The notes beneath the pieces were generated by a model. That model was not told the DNA's origin and did not search any database. It saw nothing but the letters and a program-made list of their open reading frames with translations. A stretch of DNA of 34,680 nt from Amycolatopsis acidicola. Its GTDB lineage: Bacteria > Actinomycetota > Actinomycetes > Mycobacteriales > Pseudonocardiaceae. The stretch is from NCBI RefSeq assembly GCF_007713735.2, contig NZ_VMNW02000089.1, positions 1-34,680 on the forward strand. Direction: 5' to 3'. The position numbers and the translations under genes were made by a program. This document shows, in pieces, positions 1 to 6,131 of this stretch (position 1 is the stretch's first letter; each line of letters starts with the position of its first letter).

Positions 1-2
1 CT

Positions 3-239
3 CCCGGCCCGCTCGCCGACAGCGTGGCGGACAAGTTCGAGCTGGTCGCGGGCGGGGAGGCGCTGCTCCTCCTGCCGTTGCAGGGCATCGGTTTCCGCCC
101 CGATCTCGTGCAGATCCCGGTCACCGGCATCCCGCCGACGCCGGTCGTCCTCGCCACCCGCGCCGGGGAACAGAGCGAACTGGTGGCGGAATTCCGTGCG
201 CTGGCGGGGAAACTGCTGCCTGCCCTCAGTGGCCGGTGA
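3..239 (+). CDS. LysR-family transcriptional regulator, C-terminal end (5' truncated by window edge)
   Basis: The reading frame is open from base 3 and ends in TGA at 237-239, so only about the last 78 residues are present. The segment runs through LPLQGIGFRPDLVQIPVTGI and PVVLATRAGEQSELVAEF, the layout of the last strands and helix of a LysR substrate-binding domain, where a pocket loop is followed by a conserved hydrophobic strand before the final helix. The DNA-binding N-terminus lies outside the window. An internal GTG at 24 is not a believable start because homologous-looking sequence continues upstream of it (PLADSVADK). The ligand and target genes cannot be deduced. Confidence 0.6.
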   Translation, partial: PGPLADSVADKFELVAGGEALLLLPLQGIGFRPDLVQIPVTGIPPTPVVLATRAGEQSELVAEFRALAGKLLPALSGR

Positions 240-471
240 CGCCGCCGCGGCCGAGGATCCCGAACACTTCCGCGAACAGCCCGTCCACCCGGGCCGTCGT
301 CGAGGGCCAGTTGCGGCTGACCACCCGCACCCCCGCGCTGACGGCCGCGGCGACCGAATGCGGCTCGGCCACGGACATCAGCCGGATCGCCGCCTCGTGC
401 AGCGCCAGGCGCGTGGCCTGCTTCCTGCCCTCGCGCAGGCCTTCGCCGCGCTCCGCCGCCCCGACGGTCAC
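226..471 (-). pseudogene. Truncated TetR-like regulator remnant (81 codons)
   Basis: From a GTG at 471 preceded by a purine-rich GGAAGGGGG, the frame encodes GLREGRKQATRLALHEAAIR, which matches the first helix of TetR/AcrR repressors. After that the expected helix-turn-helix is degraded: VAAAVSAGVRVVSRNW vaguely keeps the spacing, but the usual F.YFPSKE motif is gone. The protein stops at 81 residues where about 190 are normal, with no ligand-binding domain. It overlaps the tail of the LysR gene by 14 bases on the opposite strand. It lies head-to-head with another damaged gene (545-835), which suggests one decaying regulator/transporter pair. It could still be a short expressed protein. Confidence 0.4.
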
Positions 472-544
472 GTGCGCCCCCTTCCACCTTCCTGTCGCTG
501 AGGGTAGCCGCCCGGCGCGCTGCCTCGGCGCGAGCGTCGACGGC

Positions 545-835
545 GTGACCGCCACTCCCGCACTCATCCCGCCCGGCCCACCACACTCCGCCTCCGGGTT
601 CGGCCTGCCGGCGTCGATCGTGGCGTTCGCCTTCGGGACCGCGCCGCACGTGATGCCGTTCAACCTGTGGCTGCTGCCGCTGCTGTTCCTGCTGACACAG
701 GCGATCGGCTGGGTGACTTTCGGCCTCGCGCCCTTTGTCCGCCAATACATCCCAGGCGCGGCGATGGGCCTGTTCGTACTGCTGAGCATCCCGTCCAGCG
801 GCGGCGCGATCCCGGTGCAGATGGTGCCCGGCTTC
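545..835 (+). pseudogene. Fragment of a YhgE/Pip or DUF3533-type multi-pass membrane protein
   Basis: This frame contains strongly hydrophobic segments (NLWLLPLLFLLTQAIGWVTF and PGAAMGLFVLLSIP) followed by PSSGGAIPVQMVPGF. That string is typical of the C-terminal membrane domain of YhgE/Pip and DUF3533 proteins, just before the periplasmic RALHP.LP loop. Homology stops at 835; the loop of roughly 30 residues that should follow is missing, and the next recognisable helix resumes in another frame at 837. The large N-terminal part of such proteins (several hundred residues) is also missing, because the frame upstream of 545 is only antisense to the TetR remnant. I infer at least two deletions. 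The family assignment is from memory of the motif. Confidence 0.45.
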
Positions 836-836
836 T

Positions 837-1340
837 GTGACGGGGATCGTGCGGCCGCTGCTCGTGCTGGCGGCGTGGTTCGTGGCCGGCGTCGGCCTAG
901 TGATACTCGGCGGCGCCAAGGCGAAGAAGGCCGCCGCCGCGGAAGCGGCCGACCTCGAAGGCGAACTCGAAACCGTGCAGGCGCCCGCCCGGCCCGAGTC
1001 CGCCGTGTTGATCGGACACGTCCGCGACGCGCAGGGCAGGCCGGTCACCCAGGGCGCGGTCACGCTCACCGACCACCACGGCAGGCAGCTCGGCCGCGCC
1101 GCGCTCAGCAGCGCCGGCATCTACACCCAGTCGCTGGACGACGTGCCGCCGCAGTACCTGACGGCCGTGGTGGTCGCCCCGCACTACCGTTCCGCCGCCG
1201 AGCGGGTCGAGGTCGGGCGCGAACCCACCACGCGCCTGGACTTCACGCTCACCGCCGCGAGCCGGTCCCAGCCGCGCGACGACACCAGCGCCGAGGGCGC
1301 CGCCGCGCTCGGCAGCGCGGGCGTACTGCCGATCGAGTGA
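837..1340 (+). CDS. Small membrane-anchored protein with carboxypeptidase-regulatory-like domain (probable C-terminal remnant)
   Basis: This 167-residue frame starts with GTG. It has one hydrophobic helix at about residues 5-24 (VRPLLVLAAWFVAGVGLVIL), a short basic/alanine linker, then a beta-rich domain at about 55-140 (VLIGHVRDAQGRPVTQGAVT, ending TTRLDFTL). That domain matches the carboxypeptidase-regulatory-like (transthyretin-like) fold used as a surface module. The helix looks like the last transmembrane segment of the YhgE/DUF3533-type protein whose preceding part lies at 545-835 in another frame, so this is probably the surviving 3' end of a broken gene. No convincing ribosome binding site precedes the GTG. 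A short anchored product could still be made if translation initiates here. Confidence 0.45.
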   Translation: MTGIVRPLLVLAAWFVAGVGLVILGGAKAKKAAAAEAADLEGELETVQAPARPESAVLIGHVRDAQGRPVTQGAVTLTDHHGRQLGRAALSSAGIYTQSLDDVPPQYLTAVVVAPHYRSAAERVEVGREPTTRLDFTLTAASRSQPRDDTSAEGAAALGSAGVLPIE

Positions 1341-1349
1341 GGACCACCG

Positions 1350-1397
1350 GCCCCGGCGCGGATTCCCCCACAATGGACGGAAAATCCACGCCGGGGC
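1350..1397. repeat. Spaced 9-bp inverted repeat upstream of a TetR gene
   Basis: GCCCCGGCG at 1350-1358 is complementary to CGCCGGGGC at 1389-1397, with 30 bases between. It fills most of the gap between the stop at 1340 and the TetR start at 1412. It has no T-run, so it could be an operator or a weak terminator; GC-rich chance pairing is also possible. Confidence 0.2.
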
Positions 1398-1411
1398 GAT
1401 AGACTGGCCGG

Positions 1412-1966
1412 ATGCCAGCGCAGAGATCGGAAGACCGCCGCAGCCGCCGGTCCCGCTCGGCTTTGGAGGCGGCGCTGCTGCGGCTGATCGCGGAGCGGGA
1501 CCTGAACCAGATCGCGGTGTCCGACGTCACCAGCACCGCCGACGTGCACCGGTCCACGTTCTACGAGCACTACAGCGACGTGCACGACCTCGCGGCCTCG
1601 GCGTGCACGTCGATGTTCGACGAGCTGATCGCGGCCACGTCGGAGGTCGCCGCGAACGCCGGCGCCGGGGACGCGCTCACCCGCTTGTTCGGCCACGTCG
1701 CGGAGCACCGCAAGCTGTACCGGGCCGTCCTCGGCGAAGACGGCAGCGCCCGCGTGATCAACCATTTACTGGACCGCACAACGGCTTCAGTGCGCGAAAA
1801 CCTCGGCCGGCCGGCCGCCGAGAGGGCCACGGCCGTGCTCATCGCGGGCTCGCTGCTGGGCACGATCCTCGACTGGCTGCGGCGCGGCTGCCCGGGACGT
1901 CCGGCCGAGCTCAGCGCGCGGCTCGGCCCGCACCTGCTCGCGCTCGGGCAGGCACGAGCCGGCTGA
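1412..1966 (+). CDS. TetR/AcrR-family transcriptional regulator
   Basis: This is a 184-residue protein of normal TetR length. The N-terminal helix-turn-helix is clear at about residues 14-60: ALEAALLRLIAERDLNQIAV, then SDVTSTADVHRSTFYEHYSD, the canonical recognition helix plus F/Y..Y motif. The C-terminal half is a helical ligand domain with LYRAVLGEDG and a final ILDWLRRGCPG stretch, resembling the TetR_C branch found in DhaS-like activators/repressors. The ATG at 1412 follows closely after the inverted repeat at 1350-1397. It converges on the SDR gene with an 18-base gap filled by the recurring GTCCACAGTGGAC palindrome. Its target is unknown; the damaged membrane-protein locus upstream may have been it. 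Confidence 0.85.
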   Translation: MPAQRSEDRRSRRSRSALEAALLRLIAERDLNQIAVSDVTSTADVHRSTFYEHYSDVHDLAASACTSMFDELIAATSEVAANAGAGDALTRLFGHVAEHRKLYRAVLGEDGSARVINHLLDRTTASVRENLGRPAAERATAVLIAGSLLGTILDWLRRGCPGRPAELSARLGPHLLALGQARAG

Positions 1967-1969
1967 CCG

Positions 1970-1982
1970 GTCCACAGTGGAC
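1970..1982. repeat. Recurring palindrome GTCCACAGTGGAC, intergenic copy
   Basis: A perfect 13-base palindrome (central A) lies exactly between the stops of two convergent genes (1966 and 1985). See the finding on the TCCACWGTGGA family. Confidence 0.7.
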
Positions 1983-1984
1983 GG

Positions 1985-2803
1985 TCAGAAGTACTGCGCG
2001 CCCCCGTCGACGGACAGGTGCTCGGAGGTGATGAACCTCGCCTCGTCGGAGGCCAGGAAGGCCACGGCGTCGGCGATCTGGTCCGCCTCGGCGTACGGCG
2101 GGTCGATGAACGTGGTGCCCATCGCGGCCAGCTTCGGGTTGCTGGCGTTGGTCTTCTCGATCGCGGTGACCATGTCCCCGCTGCCCATCGGCGTGGCCAC
2201 CGCGCCGGGGTGCACCGAGTTGACCCGGATCCCGTACTGGCCGAGCTCGGCCGCGAAGCCCCTGGTCATCCCGGTCACCGCGTGCTTGCTGGTGGTGTAG
2301 TGGATCATGAACGGCTGCATCTTCTTGCCCGCGTAGGAGCTCGTCACCACGATCGAGCCGCCGTTGCCCGCCTGCACCATCGCCGGGGCCGCGGCCATGA
2401 TCGTGTTCCACACGCCGGTCACGTTGATGTCGAGGTGGTCGCGGAAGATCTCCGGCGTGGTCTCGTCCCAGGTGGCCGGGATGCAGATCCCGGCGTTGGC
2501 CACCACGACGTCGAGCCTGCCGAACGCGGCGACGCCCCGCGCGACGAACTCCTTGAGCCCGGCCAGATCCCGCACGTCGCCCTGCCGCACGAGCACGCGG
2601 CGGCCGGTCTTCTCGACCAGCTGCCTGGTCTCCTCGAGGTCCTCGGGCGTTGGCGAGTCGTAGGGCACCCCGGGCAACGGGCCCGCCAGGTCCAGCGCCA
2701 GGATGTCCGCGCCCTCGCGCGCCAGCCGGACCGCGTGCGCGCGGCCCTGGCCCCGGGCCGCGCCGGTGATGAACGCGACCTTGCCTGCCAGTCGTTCCGT
2801 CAT
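1985..2803 (-). CDS. Mycofactocin-coupled SDR family oxidoreductase
   Basis: This 272-residue short-chain dehydrogenase has the Rossmann motif at residues 13-20 (TGAARGQG) followed by RAHAVRLA. The GQGR.HAV signature, together with an insertion after strand beta-2 (PYDSPTPEDLEETRQLVEK), is characteristic of the mycofactocin-dependent SDR subfamily (TIGR03971), whose tightly held nicotinamide is reoxidised by the peptide-derived redox cofactor mycofactocin. Catalytic residues are visible: Ser155/156, Tyr169 and Lys173 (YTTSK), with the NAG motif at 103-105. The start is ATG 2803 with GAGGAG eight bases upstream. It lies 95 bases downstream of the MarR gene in the same direction. The substrate, presumably an alcohol, cannot be read from the sequence. 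The mycofactocin biosynthesis genes are not in this window. Confidence 0.88.
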   Translation of the reverse strand: MTERLAGKVAFITGAARGQGRAHAVRLAREGADILALDLAGPLPGVPYDSPTPEDLEETRQLVEKTGRRVLVRQGDVRDLAGLKEFVARGVAAFGRLDVVVANAGICIPATWDETTPEIFRDHLDINVTGVWNTIMAAAPAMVQAGNGGSIVVTSSYAGKKMQPFMIHYTTSKHAVTGMTRGFAAELGQYGIRVNSVHPGAVATPMGSGDMVTAIEKTNASNPKLAAMGTTFIDPPYAEADQIADAVAFLASDEARFITSEHLSVDGGAQYF

Positions 2804-2839
2804 GGGGATCTCCTCGTTGAGCCACCGCTCGCCGACACC

Positions 2840-2855
2840 TGTAGGAAAAGCTACA
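2840..2855. promoter_or_regulatory. Candidate operator TGTAG-N6-CTACA between MarR and SDR genes
   Basis: A perfect 5-bp inverted repeat, TGTAG (2840-2844) and CTACA (2851-2855), sits 37 bases upstream of the SDR start, in the 95-base gap after the MarR gene. The position and size suit binding of a MarR-type dimer. Inferred from position only. Confidence 0.35.
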
Positions 2856-2898
2856 TTCGGAGATTACCCACTTCGCGGCGCTGTGACCAGCGGGAAGC

Positions 2899-3351
2899 TC
2901 AGGGCCGGGGCCAGGGCCGCCCGTGACGCTTCTCGATGTCGGTGTTGAACCGCTTGAGGTACGCGGCGAACTCGGCGACCTCCTCGGCGGTCCAGTCCGC
3001 CAGCACGCGCTCGAGCCCGCGGACGGCCGTCGCGCGCGCCTCGTCCAGCCGCCGCTCGCCCTCGCCGGTGAGCCGGAACTTGCGCGCCATCCCGCCTTCG
3101 GGGTCCGGGATGCGCTCCAGCAGCCCGGCCTTGAGCGCCGCGCCGGTCTGCCTGTTGATCGTGGACGTGTCGAGCCCGAACGCCTCCGACAGCTGCCCGA
3201 TCGACATCGGGCCCTCGATCCGGATGCGGCTGAGCAGGATGTACGCGCTCCGGTCCAGCTCGCCGCCGTCCCGCCGCGACGGCGCGCCCATGTGCTGGTG
3301 CCGTCCGAGCACCATGTTCTCGTACTCGATCAGATGCGTGGGCTTCTCCAC
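2899..3351 (-). CDS. MarR-family winged-helix transcriptional regulator
   Basis: The protein is 150 residues from a GTG at 3351, the usual MarR size. The core is a winged helix: AYILLSRIRIEGPMSIGQLS, then EAFGLDTSTINRQTGAALKA (recognition helix), then the wing LERIPDPEGGMARKFRLTGE. A C-terminal helix (AVRGLERVLADWTAEEVAEF) serves dimerisation. The open frame extends 60 codons further upstream, but that stretch is low-complexity and runs across the guanidine riboswitch of the opposite strand, so I reject it. ATG at 3315 is an alternative start. It probably regulates the SDR gene immediately downstream and perhaps itself through the TGTAG-N6-CTACA repeat. Confidence 0.8.
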   Translation of the reverse strand: MEKPTHLIEYENMVLGRHQHMGAPSRRDGGELDRSAYILLSRIRIEGPMSIGQLSEAFGLDTSTINRQTGAALKAGLLERIPDPEGGMARKFRLTGEGERRLDEARATAVRGLERVLADWTAEEVAEFAAYLKRFNTDIEKRHGRPWPRP

Positions 3352-3426
3352 GGCCGGACGGTAGCACGTGTGGGCCGGCCGCGGAGGCGATGCTCGGGCG
3401 GCGATCCCGCCGACTGCCCGCCGATC

Positions 3427-3439
3427 GTCCACAGTGGAG
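3427..3439. repeat. Recurring palindrome TCCACAGTGGA, intergenic copy
   Basis: GTCCACAGTGGAG contains the perfect 11-base core at 3428-3438. It lies between the MarR start and the riboswitch, just upstream of the likely gdx promoter. Confidence 0.6.
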
Positions 3440-3453
3440 CGCCCGGCGGGTGC

Positions 3454-3459
3454 TATCCT
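3454..3459 (+). promoter_or_regulatory. Possible -10 element of the gdx transcript
   Basis: TATCCT lies 27 bases before the riboswitch aptamer, so transcription would begin near 3465 and include the whole aptamer. No convincing -35 box is seen. Confidence 0.25.
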
Positions 3460-3480
3460 GGTGGCAGTGGGGGTTCCACT

Positions 3481-3519
3481 CCGGACGAGCGCGTCGTACC
3501 CGGCACGACAAGACGGCGC
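3481..3519 (+). promoter_or_regulatory. Guanidine-III riboswitch (ykkC-III aptamer)
   Basis: The 39-base segment has the full class-III guanidine aptamer layout: CCGG at 3481-3484 pairs with CCGG at 3500-3503, and GCGTCGT at 3491-3497 pairs with ACGGCGC at 3513-3519 as the pseudoknot (six Watson-Crick pairs and one G-U). The conserved strings GTACCCGG and GACAAGACGGCGC are intact. From memory it is close to the Thermobifida fusca aptamer of known structure. It lies 26 bases before the Shine-Dalgarno GGAGG (3546-3550) of a guanidinium exporter, the standard genetic context. Class III members in actinobacteria are thought to expose the ribosome binding site when guanidinium binds. Confidence 0.9.
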
Positions 3520-3560
3520 AGTACTGCACATGACGTCGCGACTGCGGAGGTCGGCCGGAA

Positions 3561-3875
3561 ATGGCGTGGATTGTTCTTGTGGTGTCCGGGTTCTTCGAGA
3601 CGGTGTGGGCGTCGGCGTTGTCCGCGTCCCGCGGTTTTTCGCGCCTGTGGCCGAGTCTGCTGTTCGCGGCCAGCCTGGCCGCGAGCATGGGCGGGCTCGC
3701 CTTCGCGATGCGGAGCATCCCGATCGGCACCGGCTACGCGGTGTGGGTGGGCATCGGCGCCGTCGGCACGGCGCTGTACGGGATGATCGCGCTCGGTGAC
3801 CCCGCGACGGCCGGGCGCATCCTGTGCCTGGTGCTGATCGTCGCCGGGGTCGTCGGGCTCAAGGTGCTGCACTGA
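3561..3875 (+). CDS. gdx: Gdx/SugE-type SMR guanidinium exporter
   Basis: This 104-residue small multidrug resistance protein has four transmembrane helices (about residues 3-20, 30-49, 57-77 and 84-102). The essential substrate- and proton-binding glutamate is Glu13 in SGFFETVWA. The motif GTGYAVWVGIGAVGT and the string MRSIPIGTGYAVW are typical of the Gdx (former SugE) subfamily, which exports guanidinium in exchange for protons as an antiparallel homodimer, rather than the Qac multidrug subfamily. The guanidine-III riboswitch directly upstream supports the assignment independently. The start is ATG 3561, ten bases after GGAGG. A single gene is enough for a homodimer, and no partner SMR gene is present. 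Confidence 0.93.
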   Translation: MAWIVLVVSGFFETVWASALSASRGFSRLWPSLLFAASLAASMGGLAFAMRSIPIGTGYAVWVGIGAVGTALYGMIALGDPATAGRILCLVLIVAGVVGLKVLH

Positions 3876-3887
3876 GCGACCCCGACC

Positions 3888-3900
3888 GTCCTTTGAGGAC
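3888..3900 (+). terminator. Short inverted repeat after gdx
   Basis: GTCCT (3888-3892) and AGGAC (3896-3900) flank a TTG loop, 13 bases after the gdx stop. The stem is short and has no T-run, so terminator activity is doubtful. Confidence 0.2.
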
Positions 3901-3956
3901 AGACGCATGAAAAGGGCGGAAACCGGGTAGGCCGCTGCATCGAGGAGGGAACCGAG

Positions 3957-5003
3957 ATGGCTGTCACCGTTGGCCTGCTGACCGACCCCGGGCTGCCCGA
4001 GCGGGTCACCCGCGAGCTGGTGGACGAACTGCCCGCGGCCCTGCGGGAGCACGTCAGCGACGACGTCGACTGGCAGGTCGCGCTGCGCTGCCGCCCGCTG
4101 GTGATCGACGAAGAGGGCACCATCCCGATCGCGGAGCTGGCCGAGAGGGAGCTTCCGCGCCACGGCTGGGACCTGATGGTCTGCGTCACCGACCTGCCGC
4201 GGCACGTCGCCGGCAAGCCGGTGATCGCGGACGTCAGCACGAAGCACGGCGTCGCGCTGGCCTCCCTGCCTGCCGTCGGCGGCGTGCGGCTGCGCGCGCA
4301 TCTGCGTGACACCTTGCTGCAGCTCACCGCCGAACTGTCCGAGCAGGGTCCACGGTGCACGAAGAAACTGGTCACCCCCACGCGCCGCGTCGAGAACCCC
4401 GCCGAGGGCATCGACGCCTCCCTGGCGCTCCCCGGTTTACGCGGGCGGCTGCGGCTGCTGTTCGGGATGGTGCGGGACAACCGGCCGTGGCGGCTGGTGC
4501 CCAGCCTGTCCCGCGCGCTCGCGGCCGCCGCGGCGACGGCCGCGTTCGGCGTGTTCTACAACAGCATTTGGACGATGGCCGACGCGCTGAGCCCGCCGCG
4601 GCTGGCGGTGGTGAACCTGTTCGCCGTCGGCGCGATGGTGGTGTGGCTCACCGCCTACAACCACCTGTGGGAGCACGCGCGCGGCCGCGGCACGCGCAAC
4701 CAGGTCGTGCTCTACAACACCGCCAGCATCACCACACTCACCCTCGGCGTGGCCTGCATGTACGCGCTGCTGTTCGCGCTCACCGTGGTCGCCGCGCTGG
4801 CGGTGATCTCCGGCGGCTATCTGGCGCGGATGCTCGGGCATGAAGTCGGGATCACCGACTACCTCACCCTGGCCTGGCTGGCGGCTTCGATGGGGACGGT
4901 CGCCGGAGCGCTGGGCTCCAGCCTGGAAAGCGAGGACGCCGTGCGCCACGCCACCTACAGCAAACGCGAGCGGGAACGGCGTGCCCGCAACGAGGACGGC
5001 TGA
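3957..5003 (+). CDS. Unrecognised protein with soluble N-terminal domain and four C-terminal membrane helices
   Basis: The protein has 348 residues; the start is ATG 3957 after a strong GAGGAGGGA. Residues 1-125 form a soluble alpha/beta-looking domain beginning VTVGLLTDPGLPERVTREL and containing HGWDLMVCVTDLP and ADVSTKHGVALASLPAVGG. Residues about 180-205, 213-235, 251-285 and 300-320 are hydrophobic and probably cross the membrane (for example VVNLFAVGAMVVWLTAYNHL). The C-terminus is highly charged (SKRERERRARNED). I know this as the style of conserved actinobacterial hypothetical proteins but recognise no domain. It starts 81 bases after gdx in the same direction with its own ribosome binding site, so co-transcription under the guanidine riboswitch is possible but unproven. 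Confidence 0.75.
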   Translation: MAVTVGLLTDPGLPERVTRELVDELPAALREHVSDDVDWQVALRCRPLVIDEEGTIPIAELAERELPRHGWDLMVCVTDLPRHVAGKPVIADVSTKHGVALASLPAVGGVRLRAHLRDTLLQLTAELSEQGPRCTKKLVTPTRRVENPAEGIDASLALPGLRGRLRLLFGMVRDNRPWRLVPSLSRALAAAAATAAFGVFYNSIWTMADALSPPRLAVVNLFAVGAMVVWLTAYNHLWEHARGRGTRNQVVLYNTASITTLTLGVACMYALLFALTVVAALAVISGGYLARMLGHEVGITDYLTLAWLAASMGTVAGALGSSLESEDAVRHATYSKRERERRARNEDG

Positions 5004-5012
5004 CCCCGGCTA

Positions 5013-5037
5013 CCGTCGCGGGAGGAGTTCGCGACGG
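5013..5037 (+). promoter_or_regulatory. Stem-loop with a Shine-Dalgarno-like loop, upstream of a dehydrogenase gene
   Basis: CCGTCGCG (5013-5020) and CGCGACGG (5030-5037) form a perfect 8-bp stem around the loop GGAGGAGTT. It begins 10 bases after the preceding stop and ends 11 bases before ATG 5049, overlapping the start of the apparent ribosome binding site (GGGAAGGGA). It may attenuate or control translation. It has no T-run, which argues against a simple terminator. Confidence 0.35.
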
Positions 5038-5048
5038 GAAGGGACGAA

Positions 5049-6122
5049 ATGGGCAGCTACCGCTTGGGCATCCTCGAAGGCGACGGGATCGGGCCGGAGA
5101 TCGTGCCCGCGGCGGCCCGCGTCGTGGACGCGGCGCTGGCGGCGGCCGGGGCGGAACCGGTGGACTGGGTTCCGTTGCCGGTCGGCGCCTCCGCGATCCA
5201 GGAGCACGGCGCGGCGCTGCCGGAGTCCACTGTGGACGCCTTGGGCGGGCTCGACGCGTGGCTGCTGGGCCCGCACGACAACGCGGCGTACCCCGAGCCG
5301 CACCGGTCCACGCTCAACCCCAGCGGCGCCCTGCGCAAACGCTTCGACCTGTTCGCGAACATCAGGCCCGCCAAGGCTTTCCCCGGCGCGCGGGCGCTCG
5401 AGGCGGGCACCGACCTGGTGATCGTGCGGGAGAACACGCAGGGGTTCTACGCCGATCGCAGCACCTTCGCCGGGTCAGGTGAGTTCATGCCGACGCCGGA
5501 CGTGGCGATCGCCCACGCGATCTTCACACGCCACGGCGTCGAGCGGATCGCGCACGAGGCGTTCCGGCTGGCGCGGCGGCGGCGCGGGCGCGTGACGGTG
5601 GTGCACAAGGCAAACGTGCTGCGGCTGACGAGCGGCATGTTCCTGGACGTCTGCCGCGAGGTGGCGGCGCGGTACCCGGACGTGACCGTCGACGACGAGC
5701 ACATCGACGCGATGACGGTGCATCTGCTGCGGCGGGCACCGGAGTTCGACGTGATCGTCACGGAGAACATGTTCGGCGACATCCTGTCCGACCTCACCGC
5801 GGAGATCGCGGGCTCGCTCGGCCTGGCGCCGTCGGTGAACGTCTCCGGCACGCACGGCATGGCGCAGGCCACGCACGGTTCGGCGCCGGACATCGCGGGC
5901 CAGGGCGTCGCGAACCCGGCGGCGATGATGCTCTCGGCCGGGATGCTGCTCGACTGGCTCGCCGCCCGCCACGACGACGAGGCGCTGGGACGGGCGGCGG
6001 CGCTGATCGAGTCCGGCGTCGCCGGAGCCCTCCGGGAGGGCGTGGCCACGCCGGATCTCGGTGGCAGCGCGGGAACGGAGGCGTTCGCCGAGGCGGTCGA
6101 GGGCGCTATCACCGGCGGGTAG
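5049..6122 (+). CDS. Isocitrate/isopropylmalate-family dehydrogenase
   Basis: This 357-residue NAD(P)-dependent beta-decarboxylating dehydrogenase is of full family length. N-terminal GILEGDGIGPEI is the family opening motif. Residues around LRKRFDLFANIRP bind the carboxylates of the 2-hydroxyacid. The metal-binding signature is NMFGDILSDLTAEIAGSLGL, and the nucleotide loop is HGSAPDIAGQGVANP. The substrate-selecting stretch (TLNPSGALRKRF) is not the standard leucine-pathway LeuB pattern, and no leu genes flank it. It may therefore be an isopropylmalate, isocitrate, tartrate or other malate-type enzyme; I leave the substrate open. It converges with the P450 gene with only nine bases between the stops. 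Confidence 0.85.
   Translation: MGSYRLGILEGDGIGPEIVPAAARVVDAALAAAGAEPVDWVPLPVGASAIQEHGAALPESTVDALGGLDAWLLGPHDNAAYPEPHRSTLNPSGALRKRFDLFANIRPAKAFPGARALEAGTDLVIVRENTQGFYADRSTFAGSGEFMPTPDVAIAHAIFTRHGVERIAHEAFRLARRRRGRVTVVHKANVLRLTSGMFLDVCREVAARYPDVTVDDEHIDAMTVHLLRRAPEFDVIVTENMFGDILSDLTAEIAGSLGLAPSVNVSGTHGMAQATHGSAPDIAGQGVANPAAMMLSAGMLLDWLAARHDDEALGRAAALIESGVAGALREGVATPDLGGSAGTEAFAEAVEGAITGG
5225..5237. repeat. Recurring palindrome GTCCACTGTGGAC, coding copy
   Basis: A perfect 13-base palindrome lies inside the dehydrogenase gene, read there as Ser-Thr-Val-Asp with an ACT threonine codon. Confidence 0.7.
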
Positions 6123-6131
6123 CCCGAAGAC

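Noticed and set aside
3352..3531. 60-codon N-terminal extension of the MarR protein
   Set aside because: It covers the guanidine riboswitch and promoter of the opposite strand and has no similarity to MarR N-termini.
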